Counted from the first letter of the stretch, positions 16,854 through 26,744 are shown. The stretch is 64,000 nt of DNA from Nostoc carneum NIES-2107 (GCA_002368155.1 AP018183.1:1-64000), one strand, 5' to 3'. The notes: a model not told the origin generated them from the letters alone. A program made the numbers and translations.

Positions 16854-19130
16854 ATGCTACTTTCAGAATCATACCCAATGGACGTAACCACACGCATCGC
16901 CAATATTATCGAAAAGCGTAAACCTCTGGCTCAGAGAATAGAAGGGGTGGAAGGAAATTTAAAAACCCTATCTGCTACTCTCCAACGACTTGAGGAGCGT
17001 CGCAATTATCTTTCCAATCAAATTGGAGATGCGAACGTCATTGGAAAACTCAAGGAAGTCGATTTTTCTCACATCCAGTTAGTGATCGCTTCTGAGTTGG
17101 AAGCTTTAACTCGACTGAAAAACCGTTTTTCCCGCGATACCCTCAATATCGGTGTCATCGGACGTGCGAGACAGGGAAAAAGCCGACTATTGCAAAGTTT
17201 AACAGGATTGAGTGCCGCAGAAATACCCGATGGTGATCGCCAGCATTGTACGGGAGTGCGTAGTACAATTCATCACAACCCAAATGTAGATACTTATGGT
17301 GAGGTGTGGTTTCACACAGAGCGATCGTTCCTCGACGAAGTAATCACCCCCTACTACGAAAAGCTTCATTTAGGGGCAAAACCTCTAACTGTGGATGAAT
17401 TCGTAAATAAACCCTTACCACAATTACCTCAAAACATTCCTGGTTATGCAGAACCAGGAGCAATGTATGAGCATTTAAAGCGATATCATTCCCAGTTTGG
17501 GCAATATCGCCATCTATTGACAGAACCTTCTCCAAAAATTATTAAAAGGCATCAAATACGGGAGTATACAGCACAAGATACTACTGATGGTCAACGAATT
17601 TTATTTAATTATTTGGCAGTTAAAGAAGTAAAGATTACCTGTACGTTTCCAAATGAAAATGTTGGAAAAATAGCTTTAGTTGATATGCCCGGACTAGGTG
17701 ATACCGGATTGGGAGATGAAAATAGACTCATTCAAGCATTAGGGAAAGATATTGATTTTGTTTTATTTGTCAGAATGCCCAAATCTTCAGGAGATTACTG
17801 GGCAGATGTAGATGTTAAGTTATACGATGCTGCGCGTTCAGCCTTAGTTGAATTACCAATTAATTTATGGTCGTTTTTGGTACTAAATCAAACTAGCCCT
17901 AATTCCAATAATGGCGATAATATAAAAAATTGTCATGATTTATCAGAAACAATCAAAGAAAAATATATCCTAGTTGAAAAATGTTTAATTACTAATTGTG
18001 CGGATAAAGAAGCTGCAAATAAATTATTAGATGAGATTTTAGATTATTTAACAAATAGTATAGATGAACTTGATCGGAAATATTCTAAAGCATGTCAACA
18101 GCGTTTAGTTGAGATTCATGAATCTGTGAATGCAGTACTAAGCAAAGCCAAAACAATTTTGCCTCAAGATTCAGAAGATGATTACCTAGAAACCGAAGAA
18201 ATTTTTGGCGAATTATTTGGAAATAATGACAGTGGTTGGTGGAGAGATATCACCTTAAGTCTTCAGGAACTGAGAACAGAACTTTGGTATCAACGTCAAA
18301 TACCTGACGAAGAACTACACGAAGGAGTAATTGCAGCCATAGAAAACTGTGAACAGGATAAAGGTATAATCTCATGTGAAAATGCTCTCGAAAAAATTAA
18401 TACTCGTATTATGATGAGTAGCGCATTTAGGGCTTATCCAGATTATCAAGATGAACTAAGGGTCTTAATATCCCATAAGTTTTTATCCTTAGATGAGAGC
18501 TTAATACGTAAAGTTGAATTAGTTAAGAATAAAGTTGTTGAGATTTTCAAATCAAAGGGCAAATTAACTAATTTATCCTTCGCAGAAGGTTCAGACTTTT
18601 TTACAGAAATAATTCATCTTATTCCCGAAAAAGCATTCAAGTTAAAATCAGGTTTTCAAGTGTTAGCTAATTTTCAGCTATCCTACCGTGGCTTAATACT
18701 TCCTCGAATTCGTCATCACTTAGATGGTTTGACTAATATTAGCCCTATCGCTGGACAGTATGGGCAAATGTTAGAACCAGTAGATAAAACACTTGCTGTT
18801 TCTAAAGAAACTACAGCAGAAGATATTCTTACAGCTTTAGAAATTGATTATGAAAAAGCAATTAATACTATCCAACCAGCATTGGAAGAACTTTTATGTG
18901 AGCCGGCTGAAGCTGTATACGCAATGGTCGAAGAATTCATCGATAATGTAATTCTTCAAAAAGACATCCAAAAAGAATGGAAAAGCTTTTTGAGGAAAAA
19001 TCGTGGCAAAATTTGGTCTGATGTTTTTGGACAAAAAGAGCAGAATAGGCAAATGAGAGAGGAATGGGTGCAAGCAGTCAACCAAGTTACAACGGTAAAT
19101 AAACAAGAATATTTCTATTTTGTTCAATAG
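16854..19130 (+). CDS. Large dynamin-like GTPase, first gene of a GTPase cluster
   Basis: A 758-residue protein. The N-terminus (1-95) is a predicted coiled coil (GNLKTLSATLQRLEERRNYL). The GTPase domain has G1 GRARQGKSRL (about 103), G3 VDMPGLGDTG (about 275) and a degenerate G4 VLNQTS (about 343). A large helical C-terminal region of about 380 residues follows, as in dynamin-like proteins. A second possible start is ATG 16878. Four co-directional frames follow within short gaps, which suggests one operon. The set recalls prokaryotic GTPase-centred conflict systems; no such assignment was checked. Dynamin-like proteins can bind or remodel membranes; whether this one does is unknown. Confidence 0.7.
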   Translation: MLLSESYPMDVTTRIANIIEKRKPLAQRIEGVEGNLKTLSATLQRLEERRNYLSNQIGDANVIGKLKEVDFSHIQLVIASELEALTRLKNRFSRDTLNIGVIGRARQGKSRLLQSLTGLSAAEIPDGDRQHCTGVRSTIHHNPNVDTYGEVWFHTERSFLDEVITPYYEKLHLGAKPLTVDEFVNKPLPQLPQNIPGYAEPGAMYEHLKRYHSQFGQYRHLLTEPSPKIIKRHQIREYTAQDTTDGQRILFNYLAVKEVKITCTFPNENVGKIALVDMPGLGDTGLGDENRLIQALGKDIDFVLFVRMPKSSGDYWADVDVKLYDAARSALVELPINLWSFLVLNQTSPNSNNGDNIKNCHDLSETIKEKYILVEKCLITNCADKEAANKLLDEILDYLTNSIDELDRKYSKACQQRLVEIHESVNAVLSKAKTILPQDSEDDYLETEEIFGELFGNNDSGWWRDITLSLQELRTELWYQRQIPDEELHEGVIAAIENCEQDKGIISCENALEKINTRIMMSSAFRAYPDYQDELRVLISHKFLSLDESLIRKVELVKNKVVEIFKSKGKLTNLSFAEGSDFFTEIIHLIPEKAFKLKSGFQVLANFQLSYRGLILPRIRHHLDGLTNISPIAGQYGQMLEPVDKTLAVSKETTAEDILTALEIDYEKAINTIQPALEELLCEPAEAVYAMVEEFIDNVILQKDIQKEWKSFLRKNRGKIWSDVFGQKEQNRQMREEWVQAVNQVTTVNKQEYFYFVQ

Positions 19131-19180
19131 AAACTATAAAGTTTAGGGAAAGAACCAAGTAAAGAGTTTATATAACAATC

Positions 19181-20455
19181 ATGAATGAAATTGAAGAACT
19201 GAAAATTTTAATGGTTGCCTTAAGAGGTATTGGTAAAACGAGTCTCTTAGCAGCAATGCACGAAGAATTCCACAAAACATTTGAGCGTGCCAACCTGCAA
19301 ACATGGGTGGACGATACTAATAGCCTACGAGCAATAGAAGAATGTAAATCTATTCTCAAAAATATAGACCCACGTTTAAAAAAGCAAGTTACTCCAACAC
19401 AACCAAAGGATAATCCTTGGAATGACCAAGGCTTTTATTTTGAGATTGGAAGTGGTGGGAAAAAATTCATGGGATTGCGGTTTACTGACCCTTCCGGTGA
19501 GTATTTCAATCCTGATGCAGCACCAGAACAAAAAGATTACATAAAACAACAACTAAATCAATGTGACGCTATTGTCATTCCAATTGATGCGACTGCACTA
19601 ATGCAAAAAAAGACAGGTAGAGTCAATCATGGAGAACTTGGAACATGGCACGAAGAGAAGAATAATTCTCAGCGCATTACTCAATTGATTAAGGATGCGT
19701 TTTCTCAGATAGATTCGCCTCGCTTAGTAATTTTTGCGCCCATCAAATGCGAAGCTTATACTAAAACAAGTACAGATGCAGAGAATTTACTGTATCACCT
19801 AAAAACAGGTTATAGTGGGTTACTCGATTTCTTCAAATCAGACGCTTTAATTAATAAAGTTGCCGTGGTTGTTACTCCAGTACAAACTATTGGCAATATA
19901 ACTTTCTCCCACTACAAAACTGACGAAAACAATTTTACAAGGTTTTATTATCATAAAACTCCAATTAATGCTCCCTATCAACCCAAAGACGGAGAACAGC
20001 CTTTACGGTATATTTTGCTTTTTCTGATAAATGTATTTCTAGAAAACAAAAAGCAGGTCTTGCAAAAAGAACAAGAAAACCTACAAAATTTGGAAACAAC
20101 TTTATATACAGAAAAAGACAAGTTAGAGTTTGCCAAACAAGAATTTGAGAAGAAGCAAAAGCTATTGAATGAGCGGAATAAAATGTGGTGGCTATTTAGA
20201 GAAGTGGCTAACTTTTTCGATGATAGGGAAACACCTTATTCTCAAGCTAAACAAGAAGTTGATAAAAAGCAAGATACAGTATCAGAGGTGCAGACAAATT
20301 TACAATCAACATTGCGGACAGTTGAAGCAACTCAAGAGCAAATTAATGCTTTTAATAATGCTTTATTTAGATTTGCTATGGGCTGTAAAAATAATGATGG
20401 CTTCGCAATTCTTCAAGGTCACAAATGGTTAGATTTCCCTCAAAATATTTTCTAA
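19181..20455 (+). CDS. Second P-loop GTPase (DO-GTPase-like) with coiled coils
   Basis: A 424-residue protein. P-loop VALRGIGKTSLL (about 12-23) lies at the extreme N-terminus. A likely G3 is RFTDPSGEYF (about 100-109), and the central region has IVIPIDATALM (about 131). The C-terminal third is a pair of long coiled coils (about 285-330 and 350-388). It resembles the TRAFAC-clade GTPases described in bacterial conflict systems as double-GTPase partners, by motif layout only. It lies 50 bp after the dynamin-like gene and 24 bp before the next one. Confidence 0.65.
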   Translation: MNEIEELKILMVALRGIGKTSLLAAMHEEFHKTFERANLQTWVDDTNSLRAIEECKSILKNIDPRLKKQVTPTQPKDNPWNDQGFYFEIGSGGKKFMGLRFTDPSGEYFNPDAAPEQKDYIKQQLNQCDAIVIPIDATALMQKKTGRVNHGELGTWHEEKNNSQRITQLIKDAFSQIDSPRLVIFAPIKCEAYTKTSTDAENLLYHLKTGYSGLLDFFKSDALINKVAVVVTPVQTIGNITFSHYKTDENNFTRFYYHKTPINAPYQPKDGEQPLRYILLFLINVFLENKKQVLQKEQENLQNLETTLYTEKDKLEFAKQEFEKKQKLLNERNKMWWLFREVANFFDDRETPYSQAKQEVDKKQDTVSEVQTNLQSTLRTVEATQEQINAFNNALFRFAMGCKNNDGFAILQGHKWLDFPQNIF

Positions 20456-20479
20456 TATATAATTAAGGATGATTGAATT

Positions 20480-21466
20480 ATGAATAATTTTGAAACTTAT
20501 GTCAAAACTTCTGCGCTAGGTAAAACCGGTATCCACTGGCGTAAAATTGAGACTCAAGAACATCAACCAATAGGGAAACCTAGTTTGATTCAACGTCAAT
20601 TATTCAAAGGGAATAACAATCAAATTACAATTGTTAATGATCTAATTGATGAAGTTAAACCATCTTTACTTATTTTCCGAGATAAAAAAGATAATAAGCT
20701 ATTATTGGAAGTCACAGGGATTGAATCGCCTCAACGTTCAGAGAAATTAGGTAGAATAGTTTTAAACTCTATTGTCTGGATAGCGGATGATTTGGAAGAA
20801 AATGAAGTGATTCTCCGAAAAATTGCCTACAGTGCAATTCAGAGTTTCTTGAAAAAAGATTTAGCTTTCTCCAAAATGGTAGAAGAATCGATTGACTTTT
20901 TTGAGCTAGAAGAATTCCGGGTTGATTTAGATATAATTAGTAAATTTATCCAGTCTGTCGAACAAATTAATTATCAACAGAATAATACTATTGAATCTAA
21001 GCGAAGCTATCAAATAGAGCATACATCTAGTAACGCTTTAGAAAAATTAGCAGAAGAAATAATCAATCAACCACTACCAAAAAATTGGATTGCTTGGGAT
21101 GAAAGTACAAAAACTGATGGTGTCCTGCTTGTAGTTACAGAAAGTTTAGAAAAAAGAACTATTCTCCATGATGCAGGTGTTTGGAGAGGTTTTGCATCTA
21201 ACGTAGAAGAACCCATTAAAGAAGTTATTCAATCACCGGAAAAAAAAAAGGAAGAAACACCGTCCCAACCTTCGACAGTTCGGGAAGACTCTCCACCAAA
21301 GAACCAGACAATTCGCTTAATAATAATTCTGTTAATAGTAGCGATAACAGTCGCAGGAATACTAGTCAGTCTCAAACTTCTATTCCAACCTCAGCAGATA
21401 CAGCAACCCCAAATTCAGGAACAACAGATTTTACAGCCTCAAATACAACCAACTCAGAATCCATAG
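20480..21466 (+). CDS. GTPase-cluster partner with C-terminal membrane segment
   Basis: A 328-residue protein starting after an AAGGATGATTG leader. Residues 1-155 form a globular domain (LLIFRDKKDNKLLLEVTGIE) of unknown family. Residues 180-245 form a second domain with LPKNWIAWDES. A Pro/Glu linker precedes a membrane segment at about 270-292 (IRLIIILLIVAITVAGILVS) and a Gln/Pro-rich tail. The membrane segment and tail exist only in this frame. The alternative frame after the A10 run at 21240-21249 is also open and continues to 21951. Confidence 0.6.
   Translation: MNNFETYVKTSALGKTGIHWRKIETQEHQPIGKPSLIQRQLFKGNNNQITIVNDLIDEVKPSLLIFRDKKDNKLLLEVTGIESPQRSEKLGRIVLNSIVWIADDLEENEVILRKIAYSAIQSFLKKDLAFSKMVEESIDFFELEEFRVDLDIISKFIQSVEQINYQQNNTIESKRSYQIEHTSSNALEKLAEEIINQPLPKNWIAWDESTKTDGVLLVVTESLEKRTILHDAGVWRGFASNVEEPIKEVIQSPEKKKEETPSQPSTVREDSPPKNQTIRLIIILLIVAITVAGILVSLKLLFQPQQIQQPQIQEQQILQPQIQPTQNP
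21240..21249 (+). other. A10 slippage run between two open frames
   Basis: Ten consecutive adenines lie just upstream of a 260-base region open in two frames. The upstream frame gives a membrane segment. The -1 frame, open from 21202 with no ATG, gives a Ser/Asn/Thr-rich linker and joins the domain at 21493-21951. This suggests transcriptional or ribosomal slippage, or a phase-variable or mutated tract. Confidence 0.5.
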
Positions 21467-21492
21467 ATGATTATGTCGCTGGAGAAAATTTA

Positions 21493-21951
21493 TTGGAAAA
21501 ATTATTCTCTTTAGAGCGTGTGAAAGAACTGATGATACTAATATCTCAGATAGACAAAAAAGAAAAGGAGAATTTATTAACTATTTTTATATTTTTATAT
21601 CGATATGAGTCTTCTGATTATTTCCAGAGTCAAGATAGCTATAAAAAAGTTATGAAAACACACTATGCAGATTTAATTGTCGGTGTTAATAAACGTGATT
21701 ATAAAGTAGACTTAAATATATTTGATTTTTTAGACCTTAATAAATTTGGTCATAATTTCCTTGCAGTTGAGCTACATATCCAACTACTAGATAATTTTAT
21801 TAAATTGACACCCTATGAGCAAAATAATTTACTTAAAATAATCAAATTTATTTGCTACTCCCAAAAAGGAAATATACACCCTAGCTGGAATGTATCAAGT
21901 AAAAATTTTAATCTTTATAATGAATTAGTCCAGGAAATTAAAATTTTATAA
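21493..21951 (+). CDS. C-terminal domain of the GTPase cluster, in the -1 frame
   Basis: A 152-residue frame opening with TTG and no good ribosome-binding site; it is open upstream to 21202 without an ATG. It encodes a helical domain (LERVKELMILISQIDKKEKE; IFDFLDLNKFGHNF) of unknown family. The reading through 21250-21492 gives a hydrophilic Ser/Asn/Thr linker ending SESIDDYVAGENLLEKLF. The best explanation is that it is the C-terminal part of the protein at 20480, joined by a frameshift at the A10 run. It could be an effector module, but nothing shows its activity. Confidence 0.5.
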   Translation: MEKLFSLERVKELMILISQIDKKEKENLLTIFIFLYRYESSDYFQSQDSYKKVMKTHYADLIVGVNKRDYKVDLNIFDFLDLNKFGHNFLAVELHIQLLDNFIKLTPYEQNNLLKIIKFICYSQKGNIHPSWNVSSKNFNLYNELVQEIKIL

Positions 21952-22059
21952 TCTTTTATCTGTCCGAAGCAAAACTTATGCGATCGCCCTTACTTGCGAT
22001 TCGCTAAGAAATTCAGCAACTTCGACAAGTATTTCTGCCCAAATCATCCATCCCCCAAA

Positions 22060-22452
22060 TCAAGCTTGCAACGCGAAATCTGTTGCAGACATCGAACTCA
22101 CACCCGATAACTTAGCAAAATATCCACCTAAACCCAAGCCTGCTGTAGCACCATCGGGATTGTAGAATAAATCACCATTAAAGCGGTTAAACACAATACG
22201 GGCAATACTTGCACCTACTACTGTTGCACCGTTGACAGATTCATCAATAACAGCAAACTCGCTGGCAGTAAGACTACCGTTAGCTGTGTTAGTAAGTGTG
22301 GTAAAAGTGGTTTGATCCAGGAGGATTTTATCGATACCTGTGACAAAATCAACAATGCGATCGTAGATCCAATGGGGTGAAAGTTCTAAAGACTGGGCGA
22401 CTTGAGGAACCGTGAGATAAACGGAAATGTGACGGGGATGAGACTGGCTCAA
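22060..22452 (-). pseudogene. Chimeric relic: recombinase-type HTH fused to RTX C-terminus
   Basis: A 130-residue frame from TTG. Residues 10-33 (YLTVPQVAQSLELSPHWIYD) resemble a DNA-binding helix-turn-helix of recombinase-like proteins. From residue 34 on (DFVTGIDKILLDQTTFTTL; LFYNPDGATAGLGLGGYFAK) it is the C-terminal end of an RTX/hemolysin-type calcium-binding protein. The two halves do not belong together. The frame runs out of a MITE upstream. A rearranged, probably non-functional remnant. Confidence 0.6.
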
Positions 22453-22460
22453 GCCTACGC

Positions 22461-22583
22461 TAAGGGACTTCCAGAAATTAAATTATCCAATTTTGAAGCA
22501 CGAAGATGATAATCGGATTCTTCCTCCCCCAGCCTCCCCAGCTTCATGCATCGATGGGATATTTATTTATTTGGAAGTCCCTA
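22461..22583. repeat. MITE-like element with agggacttcc ends
   Basis: About 28-bp imperfect inverted ends (left agggacttccagaaattaaa; right tttatttggaagtccct) bracket about 120 bp with no ORF. TA lies at each outer edge, but the exact duplication cannot be fixed. It abuts the chimeric relic. Confidence 0.6.
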
Positions 22584-22674
22584 ATGACATTTTTTCCTGG
22601 CTGTCCAAGGTTGATTTGAGTACCATTGGGGTTATCTTTAATAAACATTTGCCAATGGCAGAGGCATTAGCCTC

Positions 22675-23331
22675 TTAAATCTTGACTTCTGGAATCGCTT
22701 CTAAATTGACCATTGACGATAACTCAGGAATGACTATGTTTGATTGTGATTTGTTATCTGGAGATTGAGTTAGTAGTTTAATTAACCATTTTTCAGTCTG
22801 TCTATGATTCTTTGTATTCCAGTCTACATCTAATCTTTGGGCTGGTTTAACAGGATGTAATGCTAAAACTACGAGTTGTATTTGGTTAGGAGTAACTGAG
22901 TATTGTCTAGCCGTAGTCCACAACTTTACCCGGTCTTGCCAGCTTAAATCAGGATTGCGTACAGCCCATTCATAAAGCCTGGGAATACCTTGTTTAAATG
23001 CTATATTTGTTAATACTTGAATAAAGTAATTATCTTCATTAATTGCAAGAGGCGCAATAACTGGACTATCAACCAATAACTTTTTCTGAGATTGAAAAAT
23101 TTCCGGTGCAAGTTCCTGTATTTGAGAAACCCACTGAGCAATTTGAGGATAGGCATTTAATAAAGGTTCTACAGTCAGTCCTAAAAATAGTTGTTTCATC
23201 ACCAAAGATAAATTATCTGCAACTATAGAGTCAAAGGCAGAGCGATTTGGATGAAATTTTTGACTTGGGAATAGGACTTGTTGTTGTGTTTTAGTAATTT
23301 GTTGAATATCGGCAAGATTAATTACTGGCAT
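22675..23331 (-). CDS. Hypothetical cyanobacterial protein
   Basis: About 218 residues from ATG 23331; the frame also extends to a TTG at 23376. A helical protein with SLVMKQLFLGLTVEPLLNAY and QWVSQIQELAPEIFQSQ and a conserved-looking C-terminal DVDWNTKNHRQTEKWLIKLL. No catalytic motif. It appears to be a plasmid-encoded protein of unknown function; neighbours give no clue. Confidence 0.5.
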   Translation of the reverse strand: MPVINLADIQQITKTQQQVLFPSQKFHPNRSAFDSIVADNLSLVMKQLFLGLTVEPLLNAYPQIAQWVSQIQELAPEIFQSQKKLLVDSPVIAPLAINEDNYFIQVLTNIAFKQGIPRLYEWAVRNPDLSWQDRVKLWTTARQYSVTPNQIQLVVLALHPVKPAQRLDVDWNTKNHRQTEKWLIKLLTQSPDNKSQSNIVIPELSSMVNLEAIPEVKI

Positions 23332-23554
23332 GGTGGAGAGAATATAACATCTCTCCCATGCAGCGGTAAGCTGCAAATTAATTACTTCGATTAATCATGC
23401 TTCAATACAGATATACAAAATATTGCATCTGGCAGGAAGTACAAAATTTAGTTACAAAGCTACGCACCAATTGGGTTTTAATGTTGATAGTTGAAGGCTG
23501 CTGTAATTAGGCAAGATAGCCAGGGCAAGCGTATGTTTAATAGGAGTAAGTTTT

Positions 23555-23881
23555 TTGATTGAGATTATTAGAGTTCGTGCTACACCAGAGCAAATGGAGC
23601 AGATGCTACAAGAGTTAAAGTTTTATATCAAGGTAGCTGTAGATATTGAGCGTCGGATTCTGGCTGGGGGAGGTGAAATGCACTTTTACTGTGAACAGGC
23701 GTTGCTAGAAGATGGCAGTCAGCAGAGCAATATTTGGGCTGCTAGTTTTAGACCTGATACACAACAAATAATCTATGAGTCTATGGTTAATCTCCGTCCC
23801 CGACAGAATCGTTCAATGGAAATTATCGACGTTAAGATTAGAGAACAGGTTGCCGCAATTATTATGGAGTTTCTAGGATGA
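23555..23881 (+). CDS. DUF5674-like small protein
   Basis: A 108-residue protein. The sequence MIEIIRVRATPEQMEQMLQE, then DIERRILAGGGEMHFYCEQALLEDGS, recalls a small conserved family known as DUF5674, from memory. A TTG start is likely because GGAG sits 11 bases upstream and no in-frame ATG exists. It overlaps the next gene by 4 bp (ATGA), so the two are translationally coupled. Confidence 0.6.
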   Translation: MIEIIRVRATPEQMEQMLQELKFYIKVAVDIERRILAGGGEMHFYCEQALLEDGSQQSNIWAASFRPDTQQIIYESMVNLRPRQNRSMEIIDVKIREQVAAIIMEFLG

Positions 23882-24240
23882 ATAGTGGCTTAACTTATGA
23901 GCAAGAAATCTTTGTGCAAGATAGTATCCCTGTTAGATTGGGAAAATTGGCAACTAATTTAGCACGGATAAGTCAACTTTTCAGTGACTCTACGCATGAG
24001 GATGTGGTCAAAAGCCTGATTAGAGAGACTATGTATTTTATTGAGTGGATAGCCCCAGATATAGATATTGACAATGCTTTTGAGTTAGCAAACTTAGGAA
24101 GGTTTCTCACACGCTGGCTGTTTAACTGGGAACAAGCTTGGAATAATACAGAAGCTAAAAACCAGATTATTCAAGAACTTGGTATTTGGTCAGACAGTGT
24201 TTTGCAAATGTCAAAATTACCTGCTGTACAACAATCCTAA
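23878..24240 (+). CDS. Small helical protein coupled to the DUF5674-like gene
   Basis: A 120-residue helical protein (LGKLATNLARISQLFSD; MYFIEWIAPDIDIDNAFELA) with several Trp residues. No known domain. Its start codon overlaps the upstream stop (ATGA), and the next gene starts seven bases after its stop, making a three-gene operon. Possibly a partner of the upstream protein; function unknown. Confidence 0.6.
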   Translation: MNSGLTYEQEIFVQDSIPVRLGKLATNLARISQLFSDSTHEDVVKSLIRETMYFIEWIAPDIDIDNAFELANLGRFLTRWLFNWEQAWNNTEAKNQIIQELGIWSDSVLQMSKLPAVQQS

Positions 24241-24246
24241 CTGATA

Positions 24247-24594
24247 ATGACTCAATCCCAACCTCCATTACCACAACCCAAACTCGAAGGAGCTGGTATT
24301 ACCTCTGACCAGTATTTTGAATTTACTCCAGAAAAACTAGAACTGAGTAACGGATATTTGGGTTATGGTGGACAAGACCAACTTGGGTTTCACTTGTCTG
24401 TTCTCACCAATATGGGATTGTTGACAGCAGTTCGACATACAAATTTGTCGCTGTGGCTAGAAGCACTCAAAGGTGTGGTCACAGAAAAACTACCGACTGT
24501 CAACGCCCAACCAGAAGTAGCAGAAGCAATGCTCAATCGATTTAATCGGGCGATCGCAGACTTGGAGGCAGTGATTGAATATCTGGAACAATAA
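24247..24594 (+). CDS. Third small protein of the 23.5-24.6 kb operon
   Basis: A 115-residue protein with a Pro-rich N-terminus (TQSQPPLPQPKLEGAGI) and a helical C-terminus (AEAMLNRFNRAIADLEAVIE). No recognised domain. It follows its neighbour by seven bases on the same strand. Confidence 0.55.
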   Translation: MTQSQPPLPQPKLEGAGITSDQYFEFTPEKLELSNGYLGYGGQDQLGFHLSVLTNMGLLTAVRHTNLSLWLEALKGVVTEKLPTVNAQPEVAEAMLNRFNRAIADLEAVIEYLEQ

Positions 24595-24654
24595 AATCAG
24601 AATTTGAGCGATGTCTACGACGATACTCGTGTCAAATATCAAGTGTAGCGATGG

Positions 24655-25551
24655 CTACGTTTTGGAGGAGGCGATGGTTTCCGACCGACCGGAGGTCATC
24701 GCATCTAACAACAGTAATCCCATTTGCTTCAATAAAGCAGTGTTACCATCAGGGCAACCATAAGTAGCACTCAGGAAGATAAATTGCAGTTTCTTGGAGT
24801 CGCCACCGTAATGATCTACTGCTAGTTTAATCCGACGAATCAGCCAGGACATATTTGCGCCATAGCTGCCTGAAAGGGTGTGAGCTTCGTCAATTAATAT
24901 GTAGCGCAATCGCTGATAAAAGTTTGCCCAATGTGCGGATTTCCAGGCTTGCTTGAGTTGAAAGTGGATTAATTCTGGTGTGACACCTAAAATATGCGGT
25001 TCACTGTTGAGGATTTGTTCTCGTTTTTCTGATTTGACATCTCCAGTGATCATTGCCAGTATAGGTCTGGATTGTGTGGGTATGGTAGAGAGTAGTTCAG
25101 AGATTTTGTGGAACTGGTCTAGCGCTAATGCTCGCAGTCCATAAAATGCTAATGTTCGATGTTCTTCATTTATACAACCTTCCAGAATGGCGGGGTATGT
25201 GCTGAGAGTTTTGCCACTGGCTGTAGGAGAGGTGAGGATTAAACTTTTACCTTGTCTAATTGCTTGTAATGCTTGAAGTTGGTGAGAGTAAAGTTGGGTG
25301 ATTCCTAATGATTGAAGTGCTTTAATTAATTTATTTGGTAGGTCATTAGGGATATTTTTCAGATTAGGTTCTGTAGCAGGGATAGTCTGTTGCCAGAGTA
25401 AATCTTCACCTATAAATTCAGCAATATCTGTTGGTTCAGTAGGATGGTTATTTGAGTTGGAATTTTCTGTAATGGGTGTACGAGGTGGTGTCCAAAAGCT
25501 TTGTAGTAAGGCACTATAATTGGGCGTGTTCATGGCGGTTTTTTCGCTCAT
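24655..25551 (-). pseudogene. YprA/Lhr-like DEAD helicase, truncated by an interspersed repeat
   Basis: A 298-residue frame holding only RecA domain 1: Q-motif region (YSHQLQALQAIRQGKS), Walker A LTSPTASGKT (about 108-115), GVTPELIH, DEAH box LIDEAHTLSG (about 223) and LSAT (about 258). The second RecA domain and the C-terminal zinc-binding region of such helicases (often over 700 residues) are absent. The last 20 codons come from a palindromic repeat (ccgaccgaccggaggtcatc at about 24686). Almost certainly inactive as a helicase. Confidence 0.75.
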
Positions 25552-25706
25552 TGCCCTAAAAAATCCCCCATTGGGGGAGTGATATTAAATTAGGATAGAT
25601 GGTATCGAATTTGCTTGAATTTCTAGCCTTCAAGGAATTTAAAGAATCCAAGTAAATCAGAGCATTTTTCTCTCACTATAGACATAAAAGAGCGCTAATT
25701 GTCTAG

Positions 25707-26744
25707 ATGCCTAACAATACTCCCTGTTCAGTGGAGTGTGTATTTGGGAATACTAACTCAATAGATCTCCAAGTTAGCTACAACTCTATGGCTGTAATGA
25801 TTCCAGATACTCCCGTTGACTTCAATAAAAGCCAAGGGGAGCAAGAGATTTTTAATGCTCTCAAAGAACTTGAGGATAAGTGCTATGTTTTCCATTCAGT
25901 CAGATGGCTGGGTAGCCATAACCCACAAGTCAGGGCAGTACAGGGTGAGGCAGATTTCGCAATATTTCATCCAGAGCATGGTTTGTTAGTCATAGAGGTC
26001 AAATCAGGTTTAATCAGATGTAGTGGTAGATGTTGGTATCAAACCAATCGAGCTACTGGAGTTGAATACGAAATTCAAGATCCAGAAGCCCAAGCGAATC
26101 GGTCACGATTTGAATTTATCGAGAGGTTACGCGATCGCCTTCCTAAAGGAGAAATTTGTTTCGTTGGCCATGCCGTTTGGTTTCCTTCTGGTCAATTCAA
26201 CAAAAATACTCTGCCCTTGAACTATCCAGAAAGTATTGTCCTTGACATTGATGCGCTGTTCAAGCCAAAAGAAGCAATTACCAAGGTATACGAATGGTGG
26301 AGTAACAAATCTCCAATTTCTCATAAGCTGAGTGCTACAGGTGTTCAGAAAGTCTTAGAACTAATTGCTCCTACCTTTTCTGTGATTCCTTCTCTGAGAG
26401 CTTCATTTGAGAAGCGCGATCGCCAATTCATTCAAATGACTAGACAGCAAGCCAGTATTCTAGACTTTTTGGAAGAGCAAGATTCAGCAGTCATCACTGG
26501 TGCGGCAGGTACAGGTAAAACCGTTATTGGTCTTGAGAAAGCGAGAAGACTAACTGAACAGGGAGAAAATGTTTTATTTCTTTGCTTCAACAGTGCTTTG
26601 AGAAATTTCTTACAAACTAAACATGGGTTAACAGTTGCGGATTTTCACACATTTCATAGTCTAGCTAGGAAGTTTATAGGTAATAACTATCAAAGTTTCA
26701 AAGAGTTAGAAATACAGTTCTTAGATTGGTTATCTGTGACTTGA
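25707..26744 (+). pseudogene. NERD-domain UvrD/Rep-like helicase, truncated by a Tn7-like element
   Basis: A 345-residue frame. Residues 35-150 form a NERD nuclease-related domain (VQGEADFAIFHPEHGLLVIEVKSG). Residues 235-345 begin a UvrD-like helicase with Walker A TGAAGTGKTVIG (about 271) and VADFHTFHSLARKF. The family is usually over 500 residues. Here the frame ends LSVT* and the last codons lie in the end of the Tn7-like element at 26737. The C-terminal helicase motifs are missing, so function is probably lost. Confidence 0.75.
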
